Of a stretch of DNA of 64,000 nt, positions 22,789-32,789 are shown one piece after another. How positions within the stretch are numbered: position 1 is the stretch's first letter; each line of letters opens with the position of its first letter. The notes under the pieces were generated by a model, which saw only the letters and a program-made list of their open reading frames with translations, was not told where the DNA came from and made no database searches. The position numbers were made by a program, and so were the translations under genes. The DNA comes from Conchocele bisecta. Its lineage: Eukaryota; Mollusca; Bivalvia; Lucinida; Thyasiridae. The stretch is from NCBI GenBank assembly GCA_029237695.1, contig CM055275.1:86351903-86415902 (forward strand). Direction: 5' to 3'.

Positions 22789-23056
22789 TCTTATTTCTTT
22801 TATTCAATGATATTTTATGGTACTGGAATTTTAAGGTATTATAAGGAACTTTTGTGGTTTCGGAGTTCCTTATAATCCTATTAGTTCGTTCCATTTACCA
22901 TTCCTTATAATCCCTATTATTTCCGTTAATTCATATTAGCGGTATTATAAGGCATTTTAAGGAAATGCCTTAAAATACCTTTTATAATAGTTCTGGAAAG
23001 TTCTAGAACATCCCAATAAATACCTTTTAAAATTCGCAGGGGTAACCTACTATTCT

Positions 23057-23675
23057 ATTTATCCCGTCAACATTGTCAAACAACATTTAAACCAAGTTAA
23101 TTTAGTTAATTTAGGCTTCAAACGCGAGATAAGTTAGAACCGAATTGCATCAACCACTCCTTTGTGCTCACAAAATAGTTCGATACTTTATGGTTGTAAT
23201 AATCCCTTAATGAACATGATGAACAGCCATGACAGTACATTGATAAATATTTGTTTTAGCCTTTAGGTACTTTACTCATCTAAATGTTTACAGAATAATC
23301 TTATCATGTTACAAAGATTTTGTTTCTATTCATTTCATCGTTCATGGATGATGGAAACAGAAAAAAAAACAAGATGGCGGCTTTGCAAATTAATCCTATT
23401 TAGAATGGTGACCAGCTGAATCAATGCGACCAGAATTAACCAGTACAATATGTATACTTCAGGCGGGTTTAACAGATGAATGTTCTGTTGATACTTTATT
23501 AATCTTTATATTTTGTCACCGACAATGTGAAATTACAGCTTCTTGTCAACGAAATATACATTCAAAATTCACCAGACCCATCCATTATCGTTCGGAGCAG
23601 GTTCCGCAACGATTGCGAGCTGTCTAGAATACTAATCAACACGACAAACAACTGTTTTATTTGTTTATTCCTTAC
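23057..23675. other. Mostly unique sequence with a YY1-type motif
   Basis: AAGATGGCGGC at 23371-23381 is a perfect YY1-type promoter motif on the + strand. A 67-codon + frame (23424-23627) follows but has no recognisable features and no splice context. This may be the outer edge of a bidirectional promoter region with the minus-strand exon candidate next to it. Confidence 0.35.
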
Positions 23676-23702
23676 CTGACTGGAATCACTGGGAGCAGCC
23701 AT
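23676..23702 (-). CDS. Candidate first coding exon (nine codons)
   Basis: On the minus strand AAAATGGCTGCTCCC gives a good start context and encodes MAAPSDSSQ, ending exactly at a consensus donor (CAG|GTAAGG, donor at 23670-23675), phase 0. Upstream on the same strand are three TGACGT-type CRE motifs. The Met-Ala-Ala start and splice site suit a first exon, but no later exon on the minus strand at lower coordinates was identified, so the gene is unknown. Confidence 0.35.
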
Positions 23703-23785
23703 TTTTATTTTAAATGACGTAGTAGACTTACTGACGTACTCATAATTATGACGTCAGAAATGTCTGAATGACGCACGGAATGGGG
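23703..23785 (-). promoter_or_regulatory. CRE-rich candidate promoter
   Basis: Within 80 bp upstream of the candidate start codon lie TGACGTCA (23750-23757 region), TACGTCAG and TACGTCAT, all CREB/ATF-like sites, plus an AT-rich stretch. No recurring transposon copy covers this segment, unlike most flanking DNA. Confidence 0.4.
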
Positions 23786-24112
23786 AAGAGAGCAAACAAT
23801 TGGAAATAGAGGGTCGTAATGGAAATGGCTTTGGCATCCAGAAAGTGTCATAAACTTAATTTTAACAATTTTATTTTCCGGCGATGACATTTTTATTTGC
23901 GAAATGTAACCCGCACGTACATTGTGAACAGTCCCATTTTCACCAGTCTGATGAATCAGGCACTGGCCAATACTTTGATTTCGACATTTCTTTGTAACCG
24001 CGTATGAATTGTGATTAGGTCGTATTGACACGATATCAAATATGTTTCACTGCACCGTTTCACGGCACATATATAATAGGCACTGCGTTGACGGGATAAA
24101 CTCTTATTCTCG
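23786..24112. other. No recognised gene
   Basis: A 108-codon minus frame (23705-24031) overlaps the candidate promoter and shows no domain; not supported. Confidence 0.35.
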
Positions 24113-25150
24113 CCCACCAGGTGTCCGAGACAAGGATATTCGCATAGTCACGCCCATGTGAGATTTCCTTGTCTCACCCTACACGCGCTTGTCTCACATC
24201 TAGCAAAGACAATTTGTCTAATAGCGCAATAGTATGGCTAATGTGTCTTACAATTACACCATACACTAATTAATACGTTGGATGTTTATGTTTTTCAAAG
24301 GTTGTTAACGAAATATTATCACGTCATAGCGTTATGACGTCGTTTTAATTTGATGATGTCAGCAATGCGCAACGTACATTTTGACGTTGTCAGGGCTGAA
24401 TGGTGATGGCATTAGAGCTGGGACGGGTAGTAATTTTGGACCCGGGTACCCGGGACCCTATTACCCGCGAGTACGCGAGTACCCGGTGTTCAATTATTTC
24501 CCTTGGAATAAAATACATACTACTTCCATTAGAGTTGTGTTTCCTTTGTCCCATGACCTCCGGACATCATTATGGCCAGTAACACAAACAAAAGCCAAGT
24601 TTGGCAATACTACTTTTCTTTAATTCAAGAAAAACAAAAAACAAAATGCAATCTGTGCGACCTGGAGTTAAGTCACCGAGGTGGGGGAACAATGATATGA
24701 TCAGCCTGGCAGGTAAGAGTTCGTTTATAAAACCCATATAAATGAATGTTTAAAGAACTCAATGTTATGTGCAAATTACCCGCTGGTAACGGGTAACGAT
24801 TTCGTACCCGGGTAGGAGCGTTACCCTACCCGGGACCCGGGTACTCGAGTACTCGTCCCAGCCCTAGATGGCATTGAAGATTACTTTGATAATAATTTCT
24901 AAACGATCCACTGAAATGGCATTAGCGTCCAATTCGTGGGTGAAAACATTGTCTTAACCCATTTGTTGATATGGCAAACCCGTTGGACGTATCAAAAGTC
25001 GCATAAATTCAGAGAATAAAAAGTTGAGTCTTATTCTGGGTCAGATAAATATTTTAAGATTCGCAAATATGGGCGAGAAAAAGTATCCATCATATGCACT
25101 GGTGTGAGACTAGGATATTCCACCCTCGTGGCCAGAAAATGTTGTCAGAA
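24113..25150 (+). repeat. F6 element, copy with nested hAT-like insertion
   Basis: TCTCGCCCACCAGGTGTCCG start, continuous GCGTTATGACGTCG (empty site for the 3.57-kb insertion), then GCTGAATGGTGATGGCATT, interrupted by 24414-24867, resuming to the hairpin arm ATCCATCATATGCACTGGTG. It provides the reference for the split copy at 13119-17305. Confidence 0.88.
24414..24867. mobile_element. hAT-like non-autonomous element, exact 8-bp duplication
   Basis: The 454-bp insert begins AGAGCTGGGACGGGTA and ends TACTCGTCCCAGCCCTAG, imperfect inverted repeats, and is flanked by ATGGCATT on both sides (24406-24413, 24868-24875). The paralogous F6 copy at 16976 has a single ATGGCATT and no insert. An 8-bp duplication is diagnostic of hAT-superfamily transposition. 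CCCGGGTACCCGGGACCC-type GC blocks lie near both ends. Confidence 0.92.
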
Positions 25151-25967
25151 ACAAGGCTTACAAACACACGCTCTCTACACAGTACTGTCAGTAGACAACA
25201 ATGTCAGCAACGTCGCTCTGGATTTGTTATGTAGGCTATTATTTATTTCATGTTTTATCCAGTTTTATCAAATTTGCGTAAATGTGTGGGACGAGTTGTG
25301 CAAGGGGCGTCTGTAAATCAGTTGGCCGAATACTGAATACATGTTTATTATTAAAAAAAAACACATGTAGTTGACAGCAAAATATTTACTTGTATGTTGT
25401 TGATTCTTCCCCAAACATATGTATAGTGACATTTGATAGTGATTGGAATAATCCAGTGAGCAAGAATTTCTTGAAAACGGCAACGTGTTGAAATGACAAA
25501 TGTCCGTCGGAGTGAAACTTTCGGCGGACTGATATTTGCGTAATTGAAGACAGCGTCTCGGAATTGCAATACATACTCAAAATAAAAACATAAAATGATT
25601 CTGTAAGCATTATTGTACAAATTTGAATTGAGGACATATGGTCTATTTTCAATATTTATATGAGTTTGTCTCGTCCTATTTATTTTGTGTATGTACATGT
25701 AGTAATTGGGTTTACCCATGATGTCATGTGCGTCTCCAGACCGTATTTTCATTGGGCCGTTATGTGTAAAATGTTTCGATCCAAAGTAGGAGACTCTAAT
25801 TTGTTGGAGTAAACTTTGTTTACACCCATTTGTTGATACGGTTAATGCGATTGAGTGGTTGTATTGGAGACAGCATATAAAGAAAAAAAGTTAGTATTAG
25901 TCCATGGTGGATCGTTGATGGCGTACTATGGCCAAAAATGATTCTGGACTTAGTAGGTATGCGAGAA
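25151..25967. other. AT-rich region without supported gene
   Basis: Minus-strand frames of 133 and 88 codons overlap around 25386-25750. The stretch 25410-25560 is open in all three minus frames, but no strong acceptor and only a weak donor are seen, so I do not call an exon. Confidence 0.35.
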
Positions 25968-26165
25968 AAAGTATTCCAGATATACTCCGGTGTGTGACTA
26001 AGGATATTCCACCCTCGTGGTCAGAATATGTCGTCAGAAACTCGACAAAGCCTCGTTTCTGACAACATATTCTGAACACTCTGGTGGAATATCCTTGTCA
26101 CACACCGGAGTATATCTGGAATTCTCTTAGTCCCACACCAGTGCATATGAAGGATACTCTTAGTC
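25968..26165. repeat. F6 hairpin, stand-alone copy
   Basis: GTATTCCAGATATACTCCGG at the left pairs with CCGGAGTATATCTGGAATTC at the right, with GATATTCCACC and TTTCTGACAACATATTCTGA between. Only the hairpin part of F6 is present. Confidence 0.8.
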
Positions 26166-26299
26166 TCAGAAGTTGAGAGCCACAACCACCTTGGTATATA
26201 TTTTAACAATGAAGGAACATAGCATCAACATATAGATTACATAAACTGGATAGGAAATGTCTTGACATAATTTATCTTTACCCATATAATGGGAGGCAG

Positions 26300-26467
26300 G
26301 CCCGTAGCCAGACCTGTTTGAAGGGTGGGTCGTTTCGAAAGCCCAAAGGGCCTGAGGTTTCTAGGGGGGTCTAAAAAAATGGACATCGAGGCTAAAACAA
26401 GTGGACCTCGAGGCTGGGCGGGGTGGGGGAGGGGTCGTCCGACCGCTCCGACCCCCTGGCTACGGGC
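26300..26467. mobile_element. Short MITE with GCCCGTAGCCAG ends
   Basis: GCCCGTAGCCAG at 26300-26311 and its complement CTGGCTACGGGC at 26456-26467 bound 168 GC-rich bases. No coding content. The frames of up to 83 codons across it on both strands are not genes. Confidence 0.75.
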
Positions 26468-26564
26468 ATGGGAGATGCACACTTTCAATGTTATACAAAT
26501 TAGGCAATTTATCTAACACTGTCAGTGGGCCGCTGTTGACATCACTCTATGTAGAGTTCCAAAA

Positions 26565-26712
26565 CACCCAATTTCTAACGCGTTACTCACTGTTAGTCTT
26601 GTAACGCGTTACTGTTGAGCAGTAACGCGTTACAAGTATGTGTTCCACTATATAGTACATACATTTGTAACGCGTTACTTCTCACAAGTAACGCGTTACT
26701 TCTCTAACGCGT
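26565..26712. repeat. AACGCGTTAC palindrome cluster
   Basis: TAACGCGTTAC or its complement appears six or more times in 150 bp, in both orientations (26577, 26602, 26624, 26670, 26688, 26705). The core AACGCGTT is also the first block of the adjoining 97-bp satellite, suggesting the satellite grew from this element. Confidence 0.85.
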
Positions 26713-27292
26713 TAGAAACGACACTTATGACATGAATCGCCACTCATACAAGATATACACTACATAGACACCAACTAATAGACGAAATGCAAGCTTACTA
26801 TCAATCAACGCGTTAGAAACGGCACTTATGACATGAATCGCCACTCATACAATATATACACTACATAGACACCAACTAATAGACGAAATTCAAGCTTACT
26901 ATCAACGCGTTAGAAACGGCACTTATGACATGAATCGCCACTCATACAAGATATACACTACATAGACACCAACTAATAGACGAAATTCAAGCTTACTATC
27001 AACGCGTTAGAAACGGCACTTATGACATGAATCGCCACTCATACAAGATATCACTACATAGACACCAACTAATAGACGAAATTCAAGCTTACTATCAACG
27101 CGTTAGAAACGGCACTATGACATGAATCGCCACTCATACAAGATATACACTACATAGACACCAACTAATAGACGAAATTCAAGCTTACTATCAACGCGTT
27201 AGAAACGGCACTTATGACATGAATCGCCACTCATACAAGATATACACTACATAGACACCAACTAATAGACGAAATTCAAGCTTACTATCAAC
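26706..27292 (+). repeat. 97-bp satellite, six copies
   Basis: Units start with AACGCGTTAGAAACGGCACT at 26706, 26807, 26904 and so on, and are 95-99% alike; the first unit is 101 bp. High identity points to recent amplification. Confidence 0.95.
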
Positions 27293-27535
27293 CAACTATT
27301 CATAAAATACTCTATGGCAATGTACAACGTGACGGTCATACTAATGAAGCAATATTTACATCTGTAAAAGTCTACATTGAGAACACAGGTTGTTTTAAAG
27401 GTATCTGTTAGTTACACCGTACCGACAACATGTATGCAAGTGGGCGCTGGGTTGCATGGTGTACATGTGCCAATGTTTTCCCGAACTCATACAGTGGATT
27501 TTCATTTTCTATTTCCCTATTTACTAAAGGTACAC
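27293..27535. other. Short intergenic stretch
   Basis: No gene supported; the + frame 27377-27835 (152 codons) runs mostly through the F4 element and is rejected. Confidence 0.45.
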
Positions 27536-28118
27536 CTATTATTACTGTCTGCTCCACGTTTGTCTGCCGACGAACTTTTGGCTATTAAACACATTGAAAT
27601 ATTAAAAATATATAAATGGAAGTACTTTTTCATCAATAACAAAAAAGTAACCCTCCCCAAAAAAAATGTGTTTGATGAAATTCCATCAAATATTGATTTC
27701 ATAGCAAAAAATCGATTTTCCTATGGGAATATAACATGGGGAGAAAAGAGGTGGAAGCGCTGGGGGAGCAGTCAAAAACGAAACATTTTGGAAATCGACT
27801 CCAAAACCTGGCGAGATAGCTTGGAAATGATGTAACTATGAAAACAAAAGTTAGATTTTGAAAATCGGTCCACAAATAAAAAAATATTAAAATAATATAT
27901 ATTTTTAGCCCCCACTGCATGTTAAATTTCCATAGGAAAATCATTTTCTCGAAATAAAATCAATATTTGACGGAATTTCATGAAATAATTTGTTTTGGGG
28001 AGGGTGACTTTATTGTTATTGATGAAAAAGTACTTACATTTAAATCGTTTTAAGATTTAATGTGTTTAATGGCAAAAAGATCGTCGGCAGAAAAACGTGG
28101 TACAGACAGTAGTTAAAT
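27536..28118. mobile_element. F4 palindromic MITE, complete copy
   Basis: The left end TACTGTCTGCTCCACGTTTG and right end AAACGTGGTACAGACAGTAG are inverted repeats; complementarity continues for about 200 bases per side, through GTACTTTTTCATCAATAAC and its complement. The centre has its own repeats (CATTTTGGAAATCGACTCC). A diverged copy is at 10480-10885. Confidence 0.85.
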
Positions 28119-28737
28119 CTAGTACAAAGTTCGTGGATTTGAAAATAAACGAACTAAATCATAAGATTACTTAATTTAATATTATATATTTTTTATTTCT
28201 TTTTGTTAAAAATGGTTAATGCATGTATAGTTAACATTGTACATATTGTCATCTGTAATATATTTATCAGGTATCGTAGTTAGCTGACACTAGGAACACA
28301 ACTAAAAATAAAATCCCATTTCTGCTAATACCTGTACTACACCACCACCGCCCGCGCTAATCTTCCTAATGGTTGTATCTTGTTTCCTTTGAGAATGTTT
28401 TAATAATGTGCATGGGATCAGGTGGATTGATTAGTTGAGCTTGAGCTAAATTACAGATCCAGCTCAGGCAATCAGGCTACCTGAGTTGCGAGTTGAATTT
28501 TCTAATATATTGTCAGAAACACTGACACCTTAACGCTAGTTTATGTTTGTTTGTTGGGGTTTAACGGCCTTAACGATAGTTTAACGCAGACGGTTTGGTA
28601 TTTATGGTTGTTATGTCCCGGTTTCGGCAGCCAGATACTTGGTCACATGTTAGGGAGAGGATTTATATAAGCTTGCGTTCAATCTAATCCCATTTATTAG
28701 TTGAGCCTGAGCTAAATTACAGATCCAGCTCAGACAA
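28119..28737. repeat. F5 MITE fragments in intergenic DNA
   Basis: GATTAGTTGAGCTTGAGCTA..CAGCTCAGGCAATCAG at 28427-28472 and TTAGTTGAGCCTGAGCTAAA at 28697 are F5 palindrome pieces. Nothing else is recognised. Confidence 0.55.
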
Positions 28738-28953
28738 AAAAATATTGATTGTGTATGAAAAATATTTCTTGTGTATAAAGACATATTTGATGTGTATACA
28801 AAATACACATTTGATGGACATAAAAACATATTTATTGGGTATAAAAACATATTTGTTGGGTATAAAACATATGTGTTGTGTATAAAAATATTTGTTGTGT
28901 ATAAAAACATATTTTATGTGTATAAAACATATTTGTTGTGTATAAAACACATG
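28738..28953 (+). repeat. 21-bp AT-rich array, + sense
   Basis: Ten or so copies of a unit like GTATAAAAACATATTTGTTGG. The reverse-complement array is at 29289-29755. Seven-residue periodic frames (such as YTQQIFF) arise from it and are not genes. Confidence 0.92.
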
Positions 28954-29288
28954 TATGGCGGCGCCTTGTGTTTAGACACATGTAATGATGTACGTTTGCG
29001 TCGCTCGACGGTGAACATGAGTGGTGAGTAATTGGTTTTAGATGGCGCAAGTATTTGTTATACCTATCAGGTTTGTTACCATGGTAACGTTAAGTTGTTT
29101 TGCACTTTTGGTAGCGTAAAAACCTAATGCATCTAGTTCACTGAAGTTACCCCACCCACCTCAAATATATATAAAATTCGGGTGCAAGTCAAAACGGCCC
29201 TAGTCAAAACGGCCACCGCCATGTATTTTCAATGGTGATGGTGTCAATTGATGGACCAGCCCGTGGGAGCCCCACAAAGTGACGGAAT
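28954..29288. other. Loop between inverted arrays
   Basis: Unique-looking DNA. Contains AGTCAAAACGG twice (29186-29209). No gene. Confidence 0.4.
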
Positions 29289-29755
29289 GAACAAATATTT
29301 TTATACCCAACAAATATGTTTTATACCCAACAAATATGTTTTTATACCCATCAAATGTGTTTTTATACACAACAAATATTTTTTATACACAACAAATATT
29401 TTTTATACACATCGAATGTGTTTTTATACACATACATATTTTTTATACACAACAAATATGTTTTTATACCCAATAAATATTTTGTATACCCATCAAATAT
29501 GTTTTTATACACATCAAATATTTTTTATACACAACAAATATTTTTTATACACATCGAATGTGTTTTTATACACATACATATTTTTTATACACAACAAATA
29601 TGTTTTTATACCCAATAAATATTTTTGTATACCCATCAAATATGTTTTTATACACATCAAATATTTGTTATACACATCAAATATGTTTTTATACCCAACA
29701 AATATATTTTTATACCCAATAAATAAATTGTATACACCATAAATAAATTTTATAC
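29289..29755 (-). repeat. 21-bp AT-rich array, inverted partner
   Basis: About 22 copies of the complementary unit (TTTTTATACCCAACAAATATG). Together with 28738-28953 it can form a long cruciform or RNA hairpin around a 335-bp loop. A 164-codon + frame over it is a repeat artefact. Confidence 0.92.
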
Positions 29756-29938
29756 AATATTGCAACGTTTGAAATGCCATATATGATGATTTAATATGAT
29801 ATTTATTAAACCTCGTTTCTTGTGAAATCTGTAAACTGGCCTAATATATAGCATATTAAATCATCTCTCATGTAAAATTCTCTATTTAGTTAAACACACA
29901 TTAGAATCTGATCAAATACAAAAATGAATATGGTTGAT
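29756..29938. other. No recognised feature
   Basis: AT-rich spacer between the two arrays. Confidence 0.35.
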
Positions 29939-30705
29939 ATATGCCATGTATAGCTATTACAGCGAAAAGCACCTTATTATAATATTGAATATTCGAGACA
30001 TCATCCGAGGCACAGAGAACACAAACTCATTATAATGTGATCAAATAAAACATTGTATTTGGTTGATATATGTTATGTACATGTACTGCTATTACAGCGA
30101 CACATCACATTACAATGTATTATAATATTGAATATTCGAGACATCATCCGAGGCACAGAGAACACAAACTCATTAGAATGTGATCAAATAAAACATTGTA
30201 TTTGGTTGATATATGTTATGTACATGTACTGCTACATTGTATTACAGCGACACATCACATTACAATGTATTATAATACTGAATATTCGAGACATCATCCG
30301 AGGCACAGAGAACACAAACTCATTAGAATGTGATCAAATAAAACATTGTATTTGGTTGATATATGTTATGTACATGTACTGCTATTCTATTACAGCGACA
30401 CATCACATTACAATGTATTATAATATTGAATATTCGAGACATCATCCGAGGCACAGAGAACACAAACTCATTAGAATGTGATCAAATAAAACATTGTATT
30501 TGGTTGATATATGTTAAGTACATGTACTGCTATTACAGCGAAACATCACATTACAATGTATTATAATATTGAATATTCGAGACATCATCCGAGGCACAGA
30601 GAACACAAACTCTTTAAAATGTGATCAAATAAAACATTGTATTTGGTTGATATATTCTATTTACATGTACTGCTATTACAAACGAAACATCATATTACAA
30701 TGTAT
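29939..30705 (+). repeat. 143-150-bp tandem repeat, five copies
   Basis: ATTCGAGACATCATCCGAGG occurs at 29991, 30134, 30284, 30432 and 30575, so unit lengths are 143-150 bp, differing by short insertions near TACTGCTA. A sixth unit is split by the F3 element and resumes at 31132. Frames up to 142 codons reflect the repeat. Confidence 0.93.
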
Positions 30706-31131
30706 CAAGGTGCATGATCACGTGGTTACAACAACAACAACGTCGCCCACTCCAAAGTAAGTATTATTTGATATTTTCCTTAATATGCAACGGATTTATT
30801 TTGATGACATATTGCGCAGCAAACGCGTCTTCATGAGCGGTATTTAGTGGTCCAGGGAGTTCGGCACAAACTTATGTCGTTTTTGCGAATAATTGATTTC
30901 CGTGTCGGTAGACACGGAAATCGATTCTTCGCAAAAAACGACTGACGTTTGGGCGAAAATACAAAGACCACCAAATGAAGCTTAACAAGACGCGTTTGAT
31001 GCGCCATATTTCATCAAAATCCGTTACGCCGTAATAAGGACAATATAAAAGAATACGTACTTTGAATCAGATGGATTCTGGAAGTTTCAGTACTTGTTGT
31101 TGTTGTTAGTACCACGTGATCATACACCTTG
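30706..31131. mobile_element. F3 MITE, complete copy 2
   Basis: CAAGGTGCATGATCACGTGG at the left, CCACGTGATCATACACCTTG at the right, near-identical overall to 12625-13055. It sits inside a satellite unit; flanks TGTAT and TGCAT suggest a 5-bp target duplication with one change. Confidence 0.9.
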
Positions 31132-31275
31132 TGCATTATAGTATTGAATATTCGAGACATCATCTGAGACAGAGAGCACACAAACTCTTTAGAATGTTAT
31201 CAAATACAAAAATAATTTGGTTAATACAAGTCATTTGACACGAGTCCACAAAACGGAAACCCACAATTACATAAT
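31132..31275 (+). repeat. Continuation of the 143-150-bp repeat
   Basis: TATTGAATATTCGAGACATC..GAACACAAACTC-like sequence resumes directly after the F3 element, completing the sixth unit, then decays. Confidence 0.8.
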
Positions 31276-31778
31276 ATTGAATACAGTGAAACCCCTCTAA
31301 ACCGGATTCGTAGTAAATCGCTTTATTGGTAACTGTGTGGGTTCTTTGCCATTTATCTCCGATGGTAATGTGTGTTCGTGATTGCAAAGCATGACAACAT
31401 GTCTTGGAGTGGTCATATGTCTTATTATATACGTACTTTCGTTTCCCATTGAAACACAAAGGAACGCAAGACGTCAATATTTGTCCATATTCGTGATATT
31501 GACGTCTCCTGAGTTCATATTGGTCAGTCGCGGCTGGAACTAGACTTCACGTCGCAAAAATAGTTCCTTCTAAATCACCACTCATTTGTTTATTTTACTT
31601 ACAGTTTGTACATTTTTTGAAGCACATACATTAATTGCGAATGATGTACGTATATATTAAGAAGGTTGTATGATTTGTATGTGGATATATGCCACTCGTT
31701 CCACCGCGCAACGATATTGCTCCTCTCCAAAACTTGGATCTCCCAGGGTGTCCGGTTTAGGGAGGGTCCGCTGTATGT
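31276..31778. mobile_element. F1-ended element, ~500 bp
   Basis: CAGTGAAACCCCTCTAAACC at the left and GGTTTAGGGAGGGTCCGCTG at the right are inverted F1 ends. The interior 31490-31720 is repeated in inverse orientation at 34860-35170. Confidence 0.6.
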
Positions 31779-31865
31779 GAGATATAATCTGACTCACACT
31801 TTCAAGGCACCGAGTCTCGGATGATGTTTCTACGGTGGCACAGAGGGGACATGGAAATATGTTTT

Positions 31866-32058
31866 ACTTTCGCGTGCGCACGCAATATGTCTTGCGTGCA
31901 CACGTGATAGGGTTTTGCGTGCGCACGCTATAGGTTTTGCGTGCGCATGCGATAGGTTTTGCATGCGCACGTGATAGGTTTTGCGTGCGCACACGATAGG
32001 TTATGCATGCAAAACCCTATCGCGTGCGCACGCAAAACCTATTACGTGCGCACGTGAA
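31866..32058. repeat. ~23-bp palindromic GTGCGCAC repeat
   Basis: About eight units of the type GCGTGCGCACGCAATAGGTTTT, the last two in inverted orientation. GCGTGCGCACGC is an alternating purine-pyrimidine tract and self-complementary. Confidence 0.9.
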
Positions 32059-32214
32059 ATTAAAACCAATTTCCATGTCACCTCTGTGCTACCGTATGTT
32101 TCAAATTGTTTCGCATATATAATTATGATCTCATTTTGATGGTTTTTTAGCAATGCATCTCATATAATAATGCATGTTCATCATTGCAAAAGACACATGT
32201 ATGTCCCAGAATGG

Positions 32215-32470
32215 TCATATGCCTGATTTACAGAGGAACATCTCTAAACCGTACACCCTGGGGATCTCACATGGTGTCCGGTATAGAGAGGTTTCACTGT
32301 ATATCTACAGAACGCGCATTTTTAGTACAACATATTGTGTGTAACCTTTTAACATCTCAGACTCTATATATAGCGTTCATCATCATAGCTTCCAGTAAGA
32401 TAGACCTTAAAGGTACATGCCCACTCAGTCGGCACAAAATGTTGTTTATATCACAGACATTTTCCCACGT
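32215..32470. repeat. F1 ends and truncated Kolobok-like end
   Basis: GGAACATCTCTAAACCGTAC and GGTATAGAGAGGTTTCACTG at 32231-32302 are F1 ends about 70 bp apart. TTAAAGGTACATGCCCACTC at 32408 is the left end of the TTAA element, broken off near 32456. Confidence 0.65.
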
Positions 32471-32599
32471 ATTGAGTTGTAAATTGTAAATGCTTTGAGA
32501 CGACGGCACTGGCTCGATGACCTTGCATGTCGGTACCGACTATTTAAGTCCCTATCCGATAGGACTAGGCTAGCACGAAGTTTTCTTGCACAAAGACAC

Positions 32600-32690
32600 G
32601 CCGAATCGACCATTCACAATCGAACCGGGGTCCCCCGATCCGCAGTCCGACGCTCCTGCTGAGCTACTTCGGCCACCGTGTCCTATATAT
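32600..32690 (-). ncRNA. tRNA-derived SINE head
   Basis: On the minus strand GTAGCTCAGCAGGAGCG resembles an RNA polymerase III box A (TRGCnnAGnnGG) and GGTTCGATTGT a box B, about 45 bases apart, with an anticodon-arm-like GGACTGCGGATC between. The acceptor ends do not pair well. This fits a tRNA-derived SINE rather than a working tRNA. Confidence 0.5.
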
Positions 32691-32789
32691 TATTGTGGTG
32701 TATACCTCATACTGTCATGTCACGTGACCTGAGTGAATAAACAATTATTATTATCATAAATAGATGTGTTCCCCTTTTATATTTTCCAG

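Larger units (their letters stand above)
22530..23032. repeat. Right arm of the 5.75-kb segment
   Basis: Three tandem units of about 80-110 bp share TTTTAAGGTATTATAAGGAA then TTCTAGTTCT.GAACGTTC and CCAGAACTC. The remainder to 23032 has GGTATTATAAGG and AAAATACC motifs in the opposite sense to the left arm. Confidence 0.8.
17306..23056. mobile_element. 5.75-kb composite segment bounded by 24-bp inverted repeats
   Basis: The left end AGAATAGTAGGTTA (17306-17319) continues CCCCTGCGAA (17421-17430) once a small MITE is removed. The right end 23033-23056 is its exact reverse complement. Inside each end lies a roughly 450-500 bp arm rich in AAGGTATTATAAGGAACTTT and AGAACGTTC motifs, in mostly inverted arrangement. 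The centre holds AGCTTGC arrays, a 41-bp repeat and part of an F6 copy. No transposase seen. A large foldback element is the simplest reading, but two independent elements with matching ends cannot be excluded. Confidence 0.55.

Noticed and set aside
25351..25752. 133- and 88-codon minus ORFs, one frame with plausible protein-like stretch near 25400-25560
   Set aside because: All three minus frames are open, no good acceptor was found and the donor is weak; not enough to call an exon.
27377..27835. 152-codon + strand ORF
   Set aside because: Most of it lies in the left half of the F4 palindromic element and a related sequence at 10480 is interrupted by stops.
29248..29742. 164-codon + strand ORF with Tyr/Phe/Ile/Asn repeats
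   Set aside because: Translation of the 21-bp array (seven residues per unit); no gene.
30053..30481. 142-codon ORF over the 143-150-bp repeat
   Set aside because: Repeat artefact with changing unit lengths; no gene signals.
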